A stretch of DNA of 64,000 nt, from the NCBI GenBank assembly GCA_020912385.1, contig CP087210.1, positions 2,914,001 through 2,978,000 of the forward strand, written 5' to 3'. The notes beneath the pieces are model-generated. The model was given only the letters and a program-made list of their open reading frames with translations, had not been told where the DNA came from and did not search any database. The stretch is from Neofusicoccum parvum (lineage: Eukaryota > Ascomycota > Dothideomycetes > Botryosphaeriales > Botryosphaeriaceae). Shown here piece after piece: positions 55,995 through 64,000 of this stretch. Each line of letters opens with the position of its first letter. The stretch's first letter is position 1. The translations under genes and the position numbers were made by a program.

Positions 55995-56612
55995 GGTGGA
56001 GGAGGGGTTCGTCGTCCGCAGCGCTGCCTCTCACGGCGGCCTGCCGGCCTTTATTGCAGCGTCTCTCTGCATGCTGCAATGAGCCGACGGCGAAGTGGAC
56101 CGTCCTAGTGCCAGTCGCACATTCAGGCCAGTGGCAGCGGATGTTGCGATGGAGGTCGGCTGGGCTCGTTCGTCGGTGGTCGCGCAAAATTGCCGACGGC
56201 GCGCGTCTGCGTCTGCAGCTGCAGGAACGGCTCCCGCCCTGCAGCGCTCACCACCACCGCCCTGCAGCACTGCGCTGCGCGCAGGCACCGCGCATCCACG
56301 CCCGCGGCCGTCCCGGCACCCCCCTTTCTGCGCGCAACAGAGCGCTGCCGGCACAGGGGCGCTGCACTCTAAATGCGCACAGCCCAATTCCCCGTGGAGG
56401 CGTTGGGGCTCTGGCGGGCGCCGCCTGAGGAGCGTGAGGGGGCCCAAGGGTCCGCTCTCGCAGGCCGCGGGCGCTGACTCGCGGGCGGTTGGGGCCAAAC
56501 ACTGGCCGGCTCGTCCGTCGGCTTGGTCGGCTATTTACTCCTGCCGCACCCAAGAGCCTTTTGACGACGTCCCGTTTTCCCTGCCACCAGAATCCCATCG
56601 TACGGTACTATC
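55995..56612. other. Shared divergent promoter of the amidohydrolase and Zn2Cys6 genes
   Basis: 618 nt of GC-rich sequence between the two start codons. No TATA box or clear CGG-type half-site pair was assigned. Confidence 0.5.
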
Positions 56613-58550
56613 ATGCCGGCTGATGATCCACTGCCGACGCCCGCCCAGCCGACCGATGAATCACGTCCCATCTCCCACGCGTCGCCGCCCGCCGACACCA
56701 CCACCACCGGCTCCGGCTCGCCGCTCCCTTACCGCCCCGCCGCCAATCGAAGCGGCCCGCGGTCCCGCGCCGGCTGCTGGACCTGCAGGGAGAAGAAAGT
56801 CAAGTGCGATGAGGGGAGACCCGTGTGTCAACGCTGCATTCGCCTAAGGCGCCAGTGCGACTACAGGCCGCGTCCACGGAAGCCGTACACCAGAAAGGCC
56901 TCCAGCGCCCATGCGTCTTCCGCCGCCTCGCAGGCCGACAGCGCTTCCCAGCACGCCGGGAGCCCGTCCAGCAGCAGCGCTAGCAGCGGCAGCAGCGACC
57001 ACGATCCCTCCTCGCCGCCGGACAGCGTGTACTCCTCTTCCAGCAGCCATGGCGCCGCGCAGATCATCCCCAGGAGATCTTCCAGGCACGACAGCCTAGC
57101 GATCCTGGCGTCGTCGCTACAGCACCCCGAGATGGCCGCCGCCTGCTCAGTCGTCTTCACCCCGGCCGACCACGAGGCCATCTACTACTACCGCACGCGC
57201 TTTGCCACCAATCACCACACAAAGAATCCCGAGTACTCAGTTTTCTCGCTGCTGTTCCTCCAGGCCCAGCGCCATGCCATGCCCATGCACATGATCCTGG
57301 CCCTAGCCGACCAGGAGCTAATGTACCTGCGCAGCAGCCAGCACCAGCTGGTCCCGGCCTCCGGGGCCCCCAATTCCCCAAAGTCCGTCAACCACTACAC
57401 CCAGGCCCTGCACCTCATGACCCAGCAGATGAGCCCCGGCGACGGCGCCGGCGATCTTGACCTTGATCTTGACCAGGTGCTGGCCGCTCTGTGGTTGATG
57501 ATTGCTTATGAGCAGAAATATGGCGACGGTGGGGGCATTGGCCTGTCCAAGCACCTGCAGGGTGCTGCGTCGATCCTGCGCACGAGGTTCAAGCCTCTCC
57601 TCCAGGTGTCGGCCGAGGACAGGCCCCCCGACGAGGATGACGGTGACATGAATCAAGAATCCTCCCCGCCCGCCACACCACCCGCAAACCAGAACTTGAT
57701 ATCCTTCTTTGCCGCCCGCATGATGGTGTGGATGGCGGTGCTGGACGCCGGGGCATCCTACGGGGTGGGCGCGAACTTTGGCGGATCGGTGAACCAGCTG
57801 GTGCGGCAGATCGCGGGCGAGGACAAGGCCCGATTGCTGCGCGGCTTCAACGCCATCCACATGTACAGCGAGCCGCTGTTCCGCACGACGTGGGGCGAGC
57901 GGTACCCGCAGGCGGAGCTAGTGGACGATTACGACAACCGCAAGGTGTACAGCCTGTACGCCAAAGCGGCGCTGATCCGGTACGAGAACGCCGAGTGCAG
58001 CACGGCGCTGCACCGCGGCGACGAGCAGGAGGCGGCGCGGCGCGCGCAGGACATCGAGAGCGCCTTCTGCCTGCTCCGCGACGAGTTCGCCGAGCTGCTC
58101 GAGCTGGCGGCGCGGCTGAGCCCCGACCTGGACCACAGCCGGCGGCTGTACCAGAACATCCGCTACGTGGTGCCGCACTACTACGCCATGGAGCTGGAGT
58201 TCCTGCGGCTGACGTGCTTCTCGCAGCCGCTGGCGCAGCCCACGGCCGCGCAGCGCCGGGCGCTGCACGAGATCATGAACCTCGCGTACCAGGGCTACAA
58301 GCACGAGGGCGAGCGGTTCCTGGCGCGCATCCCGCTGCCGCTGCTGTTCGCCGGCATCGAGACGGATGATCTCATCCACCGTGCGTGGATCCTCGACCGC
58401 TACGCCGGGCTCACCAAGTACGGCAAGAATTATGCCCGGGCCTACGCGTGCCTCAAGGCCGTGGTGGAGGAGCAGGACAAGGCGGGCGGGATGCGTGTTG
58501 ACCACATGCAGCTGCTGGCCGAAGGGCGGTTCGAGCAGTTTGTGATCTGA
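56613..58550 (+). CDS. Zn2Cys6 fungal transcription factor
   Basis: A single exon of 645 residues. The binuclear zinc cluster is C55-x2-C58-x6-C65-x6-C72-x2-C75-x6-C82, preceded by SGPRSRAGCWTCREKKVKCD and followed by a basic arm (YRPRPRKPYTRK). A Ser-rich linker leads to a long helical region of the Fungal_trans_2 type from about residue 170 (VVFTPADHEAIYYYRTRF, ALHLMTQQM, VLAALWLMIAYEQKYG, AGLTKYGKNYARAYACLKAV). It should bind CGG-containing sites in the nucleus. Because it diverges from the amidohydrolase gene and lies upstream of a DAL5-type transporter, it may regulate both; that is inferred from position only. Confidence 0.94.
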   Translation: MPADDPLPTPAQPTDESRPISHASPPADTTTTGSGSPLPYRPAANRSGPRSRAGCWTCREKKVKCDEGRPVCQRCIRLRRQCDYRPRPRKPYTRKASSAHASSAASQADSASQHAGSPSSSSASSGSSDHDPSSPPDSVYSSSSSHGAAQIIPRRSSRHDSLAILASSLQHPEMAAACSVVFTPADHEAIYYYRTRFATNHHTKNPEYSVFSLLFLQAQRHAMPMHMILALADQELMYLRSSQHQLVPASGAPNSPKSVNHYTQALHLMTQQMSPGDGAGDLDLDLDQVLAALWLMIAYEQKYGDGGGIGLSKHLQGAASILRTRFKPLLQVSAEDRPPDEDDGDMNQESSPPATPPANQNLISFFAARMMVWMAVLDAGASYGVGANFGGSVNQLVRQIAGEDKARLLRGFNAIHMYSEPLFRTTWGERYPQAELVDDYDNRKVYSLYAKAALIRYENAECSTALHRGDEQEAARRAQDIESAFCLLRDEFAELLELAARLSPDLDHSRRLYQNIRYVVPHYYAMELEFLRLTCFSQPLAQPTAAQRRALHEIMNLAYQGYKHEGERFLARIPLPLLFAGIETDDLIHRAWILDRYAGLTKYGKNYARAYACLKAVVEEQDKAGGMRVDHMQLLAEGRFEQFVI

Positions 58551-59974
58551 TGGACGTTTGGTATTTTGCTTGATTTACTATACCCACAGCGCTCTCACTT
58601 TTGTTTTTTTTTTTCATGTACCCCCGTTGCTATACTTTCATTTTAATCAAAGGGAACACCCGCAATCATGCCACCTTAGACATAGAGATGAGATACCCCA
58701 CGATCGGATCAGCGGAGAGACGGACAGCTGCCTGGCTGCTAGTACAGCTTTAGTTAGCCAGAACGACGAGACGACGATATTGTATATTGAAATGAGAAAC
58801 ACGCTTCGGCCACCGCACATCGAAACTTTGTCGACGGACGAATGACTGGCGCAAGGATCTCTCTGCTGCGGCGCGGCGCGGGCGTGGCACAGCTAGGACG
58901 GTTTCGTTTGCAACCTGGTCACAATTCGTTTGCTATCCGAGCCATGCGCTGCAGCAGCGGGCTGGTTGTCTGTTCTGAGGGGGAACACGAGCTCGAGACA
59001 CGCAACACGCAGGGCTGGCGAGTCGTGGAGCGGGGACACCCGCGCTGCTCGGTGCCTCGTCCCGCTGGCCGTCTCCACCGCCATCAAACAGGCGGCCGCA
59101 GCTGTCGCAATGATCTGAAGTGCCCCCGGATCATTGCTGCTTTGCTGCGGCGGGCTGGGGTGTTTCGCGCAGCTCAGGAGTTTACGGCCGTTCGCGGGCG
59201 CTAAAATTGACAGCTGCTCAGCCCTTTCATACCGGCAGAAGCACGGATGGGCTTGCCCCCGTTCGGGCTGGTGGGCGAAAGCATCCTGACAGTGGGCGAA
59301 CAAGCAAATGAGACAAGCATGAGCTAGCAGCACTTCGCCAATATTGCTGTACACGAAGCGCGTGCCCAGACTCCGCGCCTTATCTTTTTACAGCACAACC
59401 CAGTCAGTTGACCACCTTTAAGCACAACCGCGCCGCACATCTAGCCCTGCGAAACATGCATCTGAAACCCACCTTTCTCGCCCACGCCAAGACGCAACCG
59501 TCTGCGTTCATTTCTTTGCCTTCGCCGCTCTCGCTTCCACGCATGCCTGCCTGCTTGGGGATAGAGTAAAAGCAGCGGGAAAGGACCCCGCTCTGGCACA
59601 TGCGTGTACAATAAGTAGCGGTCGGATCGCGGCTCTGTCTCTCTCGTCTCTCGTTTGAACCCACCTCCTCCGGCCTTGTCGCTGGTGCTTCCTCGCCCCG
59701 AGCTCGACCGAGCCCAAAGCACACCCGCTCGCTCTCTCTCCTCGCTCGTCGGGCTGGCATTGGCCGGCCGCCCCTGAAGATCAACGCCTTCTTCGCCTTC
59801 CAACCCACCTCGCGAGCGCCTCCGCCCGGATTCTGATCCCTGCGTGGCCGACCCACCCTCCTCCGCCTTTTTGTCTTGTTTCCAGCGCGCGATAGTCGTG
59901 GCAGGTGCTTAAAGGCAAGAAAACGAAAAACAGGCTTTGCGCTGGTCGCATTGGGAGAAACGTGAAGCAGAAAG
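58551..59974. other. Intergenic, transporter promoter and leader
   Basis: About 1.4 kb between co-directional genes. A T-run lies near 58605, after the regulator's stop. No gene is seen; the last few hundred nt probably hold the transporter's promoter and 5' leader. Confidence 0.45.
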
Positions 59975-62115
59975 ATGTCGGCGCTGCAAGAGCACTACGC
60001 GGATCGGGGGAAGGGCGACAGCATCGCGGCCACAACTACGCCAGCCGCCGCGGCCGTGGCGGCGGAGATCAGGAATGGCGACGCCACGCTGGAGGATTTG
60101 GGGTCGGATGTGGGCGTGCTGGAGGAGGAACTGACGCCCGAGGAGGATAGGCGGATTTTGAGGAGAATTGATACTTGGTAGGTGATTTTCTCTTTTTTTC
60201 TCATTATTTCGTCTTTTCTTCTCTTGTCTTTCCTTCCATGTGCATTCATGGCTTTTTTTTTTTTTACCTTCGATTTCATGTCAATGATGGAACAAATGTG
60301 CCAATTCTCTTTGGATTTTGGCTTCGTCCCTTTTCTTCCACTGTCATGTGCATCATGATATCCTCTTACGAGTCTTTGGCATGATGCCGTTCTTCCATCT
60401 TCTTTTCTTCGATCATTGCAGTTCCGGCATACTACCATGAGAGTTGAAAACCCTCTCGGATCTTCCGTTCCCGCTTCTTGTCCCCTTCGCAGCGATCTCT
60501 ATCAGATATTCTCTTTTTTTTTTCCCTTCACATCCGCCAGTCACCCACCCTCCCGACCCCCGCTAACCTCCTCCCACAGCCTCCTCCCCGTCCTCGCCAT
60601 CTCCTACATGTTCCAATTCCTCGACAAGCAAGCCATGTCGTACACGTCGATCCTCGGCCTCCGCACCTCCCTCGACCTCCACGGGCAGGAGTACGCGTGG
60701 GCGGGCTCGATCTTCTACTTCGGGTACCTGGCGGCGTCGTACCCGGTGGCGCGGCTGCTGGTGCGGTTCCCGGTGGGCAAGACGCTGGCGGCGTCGGTGT
60801 GCGCGTGGGCCGCCGTGCTGATGTGCATGGCCGCCGCCCGCAACGCCGCCGGCCTGCTCGCCACCCGCTTCTTCCTCGGCTTCTGCGAGGCCGCCGTCGC
60901 CCCCGGCTTCAGCGTCGTGACGAGCATGTGGTACAAGCGTGCGGAGCAGCCGCTCAGGCATGGCGCTTGGTTTATGGGGAATGTGGTGAGTGGGTTGTTT
61001 GGGTCGATTTTGGCCTACGCGATGGGCCATATTGAGGGCCGGGTGGAGGCGTGGCAGGCGGTGTTTTTGATCTTTGGCGCCTTTACCCTGGCGTGGAGTG
61101 TGAGTCTGTTTTGGTCGATTCCGGACACGCCGACGAGGGCGTGGTTCTTGAAGGGGGATGATGGGGCGAAGGCGGTGGCGAGGGTGAAGGAGAATATGAC
61201 GGGGATTAAGAATGGGGTGTGGAAGAATGAGCAGATGCTGGAGGCGTTGAAGGATCCGCAGAGCTGGTTGTTCGTGTTGATTCAGTTCTGTGGGAACATT
61301 CCGAATGGCGGCGTGACGAACGTGAGTATTTCTACCGCTTGGCCTCTCGAGGGCAGGGTTCCTGTGGAGAAAAGAATTTTGCTAACTTGGGATCGTACAG
61401 TTCGCAGCCATCGTCGTCAACGGCCTCGGCTTCACAGTCTTCCAGACCCTACTCATTGGCATGATTGCCACCGCTTTCCAGGCCGTATTTGTGATTCTCT
61501 CCTCCGGCGGCGCCACGCTCTTCAAGAACACCCGCACATACTGGCTTGTCTGGAACTTCATCATCTCGCTCATTGGCACCGTCATGGTGCGCGAAATCCC
61601 CGCCGATGGCGGCAAGTGGTCTAAGTTCGCAGGCTACTGTCTCCTCATCTCCTTCTCGGCCAACTTCCCCATGATGCTGAGTTTGACGGCGGCGAATGTG
61701 GGCGGGTTTACGAAGAAGACGACCGTGAATGCTATGGTAAGAGATACCAGAAGCTTCTATCCTCTAGCGTGCTGTCTGAACCAACTGACGGAAATTTTTA
61801 CAGTTGTTCCTCTCCTACTGCGCCGGCAACATCGTCGGCCCGCAGCTCTTTTTTGATGATGAGGCTCCCACGTACAAGTCAGGCTTCCTGGCTATGCTGA
61901 TCTGCTTCGTTCTCGGCATCGCCTTCAGCATCGCCCTGCGCTTCTACTACATCTGGGAAAACAAGCGCCGCGATGCCAGAGTTGCGGTGGGAAGTGATGG
62001 ACTGGGCGGGAACACAAACGTTGTTGAGGAAGAAGCACAGCAGGAGTCTGCGATTATGTTGAACCTGCAGGATAAGACGGATAGGGAGTTGGAGCAGTTT
62101 AGATATGTGTACTAA
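59975..62115 (+). CDS. DAL5-type (allantoate/anion:cation symporter) MFS transporter
   Basis: Exons 59975..60177, 60580..61321, 61401..61736 and 61804..62115 give 530 residues. The start has the DAL5-family pattern LTPEEDRRILRRIDT, then LLPVLAISYMFQFLDKQAMS, YAWAGSIFYFGYLAASYPVA, and LATRFFLGFCEAAVAPGFS. Motifs FAAIVVNGLGFTVFQTLL and GNIVGPQLFF are typical of the second half, and the tail is acidic and cytosolic. About twelve hydrophobic helices. Members carry allantoate, ureidosuccinate, vitamins, dipeptides or other organic anions. Intron 1 is 402 nt, unusually long here, and contains several T-runs. The gene follows the Zn2Cys6 regulator, so co-regulation with the amidohydrolase is possible. 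Substrate unresolved. Confidence 0.93.
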
Positions 62116-62773
62116 TGGGCCTGTGGTTAGAGAAAATTGGGGACGGGATCTGCAAGAGCAGATGTAATGTGATGATGAGCGGGAACATCCTAGGAGAAAA
62201 ACTTGCTATAGATTAGCTGTCAAAAGATTACGGAAGTAAAGTAAATTATCAAGCGAAATAGGACACAGAAGACGATGAAGTTTCGTGAGTATGAAATCCA
62301 TGATGAATTTCACCTGTAATGGAGTATTGTGGCCCCCAAGCTCATGTTTGTTAAGGCGGATTCTATCTCGTTTGTTTACATTCAGACTACGGTTGAGGAC
62401 ATGAAGTACACTAAAACAATAGTATACAGAGATTATAGCGAGTACAAAAAGAGTAAACAGAATGGGACGCGGAGGTTTCAATGCCGTTGGCAACTTCAGC
62501 GTTGATTCTTGACAAGGAAAGGGTTCTTCGGGCCCTGTTAACCCAATTGCTTTAGGCGTGAAAAGTATCTCGCAAATGCTACTGCTCAGTAGAAAGCTTG
62601 GTGCGATGGTTGATTTCACGTCAGCGATGCGGTGATTGGGTGGCCGCGACCGGCGACGTCATGGCCTCCGCCCGTCCTTTGCCGCTCACCACCGAGCCCT
62701 CCACCTTCGAGCTCTCACAACACCCACCATTCATCTACCCCAGCATGCCGGATCGCACCTCCCATCACCGGCC
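62116..62773. other. Intergenic between transporter and radical SAM genes
   Basis: About 660 nt between co-directional genes, AT-richer in 62180-62480. It holds the transporter 3' flank and the radical SAM promoter. No gene is seen. Confidence 0.45.
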
Positions 62774-64000
62774 ATGTTCCACACGTCGACCCTCGCTCGC
62801 GCGCGATCCGTACGGCTAAAGACTGCCTCGTCCGCCGCCCCTCGACAACACCTATCGCAACAGCGACCACTATCGATTTGCAGTCGCCGCCCGGAGCTCC
62901 CACGTCGCACGCTCCCGTCCTCCCCGCGCCGCCTCCACCTCGCCCCGCCCTTCCTCCTCGACGACTACATCCCACGCTACCTCCTCCTCGACGAGCGCAG
63001 CGCCGCCAAGAAGCGCGCGGCCGCCTACAAGCACCTGGCGCGGTGCAACCTCTGCCCACGCAAGTGCGACGTCAACCGGTACGAGACGACGGGGGTGTGC
63101 CTGATCGGCGCCGAGACGGTCAAGGTCAACACGATCGCGCCGCACTTTGGCGAGGAGCCGTGCCTGCAGGGCCACCACGGCAGCGGGTCGGTGTTCTTCA
63201 GCGGCTGCAACCTGCGCTGCGTCTTCTGCCAGAACCACGACATCGCCCACCAGCGCAACGGCTTCGACCTGACCCCCGAGGAGCTGGCCGAGTGGTACAT
63301 GAAGCTGCAGATGGTCGGCCGCTGCCACAACGTCAACCTGGTCACCCCCGAGCACGTCGTGCCCCAGGTCGTGCTGTCGATCCTGGCGGCGAGGGAGATG
63401 GGGTTGAGGATCCCGATCGTGTATAATACGAGCGCGTTTGATAGCCCGGAGAGCATTGAGCTGCTGGATGGGCTGGTGGATATCTATCTGCCGGATTTTA
63501 AGGTGTGGAAGGGAGCCACCAGTCGGAGGCTGCTGAAGGCGGATGGGTATACCGAGGCCGCTATGGAGAGTGTGAAGTTGATGCATAAGCAGGTGGGCGA
63601 CTTGTGCTTCACGGCAGACGGCATTGCGAAGTCAGGGGTGTTGGTGAGACATCTGGTCATGCCAGGGAAGGAGGATGAGGGCGTGGAGATTATGAAATGG
63701 CTGGCCGAGAATGTGTCCAAGGACCTTTTCGTCCATGTCATGGAGCAGTATTTCCCCCGTGCCCATGTGGGGAAGCCAAAGAGAGGTGGGAAAAAGAAGA
63801 CTGAAGATGGTGAGGATGCCGATGATGAGGTCACGGAGCCGGGTGGAGTTAAGGCGGACAGGAAAAGAAGTGAGAGTGTAAGATATCAGGATATTAATCG
63901 TGCGGTCAATGACGAAGAGGTATCTGTAGTGACGAAGGCCGCCAGAGAGGCAGGGCTATGGCGATTCGTAGAGGCGGCCGAGCATGGTGGATTCAACATA
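62774..64000 (+). CDS. Radical SAM protein, pyruvate-formate-lyase-activase-like, probably mitochondrial (3' end outside window)
   Basis: Open from the ATG at 62774 to the right edge (409 codons) without a stop. The first 45 residues are Arg/Ser/Leu-rich with almost no acidic residues (MFHTSTLARARSVRLKTASS), as in a mitochondrial presequence. A zinc/Cys cluster LARCNLCPRKCDVNR precedes the radical SAM core: FFSGCNLRCVFCQNHDIAH with the Fe-S ligands C145, C149 and C152 (CX3CX2C), then IVYNTSAFDSPES, DIYLPDFKVWKGATSRRLL and VLVRHLVMPGKEDEG. This is the layout of PflA/AmrS-like radical SAM proteins in fungi. A charged insert (KPKRGGKKKTEDGEDADDE) follows FVHVMEQYFPRAHVG. It would cleave SAM to a 5'-deoxyadenosyl radical; the substrate is unknown. 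Confidence 0.9.
   Translation, partial: MFHTSTLARARSVRLKTASSAAPRQHLSQQRPLSICSRRPELPRRTLPSSPRRLHLAPPFLLDDYIPRYLLLDERSAAKKRAAAYKHLARCNLCPRKCDVNRYETTGVCLIGAETVKVNTIAPHFGEEPCLQGHHGSGSVFFSGCNLRCVFCQNHDIAHQRNGFDLTPEELAEWYMKLQMVGRCHNVNLVTPEHVVPQVVLSILAAREMGLRIPIVYNTSAFDSPESIELLDGLVDIYLPDFKVWKGATSRRLLKADGYTEAAMESVKLMHKQVGDLCFTADGIAKSGVLVRHLVMPGKEDEGVEIMKWLAENVSKDLFVHVMEQYFPRAHVGKPKRGGKKKTEDGEDADDEVTEPGGVKADRKRSESVRYQDINRAVNDEEVSVVTKAAREAGLWRFVEAAEHGGFNI

Noticed and set aside
55054..56187. Minus-strand frame of 377 codons overlapping the amidohydrolase
   Set aside because: A different frame of the same DNA; the conserved M20 motifs lie in the other frame.
1..64000. tRNA or rRNA genes and transposon termini
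   Set aside because: No convincing T-loop/anticodon arm pairs, rRNA-like conserved blocks, long terminal repeats or transposase motifs could be found by reading both strands; a covariance-model scan would be decisive.

Overview
The window looks like nuclear DNA of a filamentous ascomycete (Pezizomycotina). Most multi-exon genes carry short introns of about 45-100 nt, with GTRNGT-type donors, CTAAC/CTGAC-type branch sites and YAG acceptors. Typical fungal families are present: a PTH11-like rhodopsin-domain receptor, a Zn2Cys6 regulator, DAL5-type MFS and APC permeases, two P450s, and the silencing factor Clr2. A dothideomycete is my guess; the sequence alone does not settle it. Twenty-two protein genes can be supported, and the two at the window edges are partial. 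I saw no tRNA, rRNA, CRISPR array or recognisable transposon.

Layout. 0-11 kb: PTH11-like receptor (cut by the left edge), GNAT acetyltransferase, APC permease with a GC-AG intron, a low-complexity orphan and a short-chain dehydrogenase. 12-19 kb: clr2 head-to-head with a SNF2-type remodeller that ends in PHD-like zinc fingers. 20-23 kb: a type I Baeyer-Villiger-like monooxygenase converging on a SAM methyltransferase. 23.7-43.3 kb: an orphan-rich stretch with AT-richer intergenic DNA. It holds three members of an unrecognised family (called TDP-1, TDP-2 and TDP-3 here), a long repeat-rich orphan, a four-exon orphan and one P450. 43.8-51 kb: a second P450, an unrecognised protein and an NTF2-like/polyglutamine protein. 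51-54.5 kb: no gene seen. 54.5-64 kb: M20 amidohydrolase and Zn2Cys6 regulator sharing a divergent promoter, a DAL5-type transporter, and a radical SAM gene that runs off the right edge.

The most interesting signal is the TDP family. Each of the three proteins contains two diverged copies of one domain, giving six copies in about 18 kb. Each copy has three blocks: a (I/L)(Y/F/C)P...L start, a (V)xxLYxAxxDV helix-like block, and an (R/W)EKxxxxDxL block. In all three genes a phase-0 intron falls at or one codon before block three of the first copy, and the second copies have no introns. C-terminal tails are basic or low-complexity with nuclear-localisation-like motifs. I recognise no named family.

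A second unexpected pattern is compositional. In at least five genes on both strands the coding strand is strongly C-rich in the middle and switches abruptly to strongly G-rich toward the 3' end. The 54.5-62 kb genes could form a small amide or nitrogen-compound utilisation module, and clr2 with the SNF2 gene a heterochromatin-related pair. Both links are inferred from gene order and family only.
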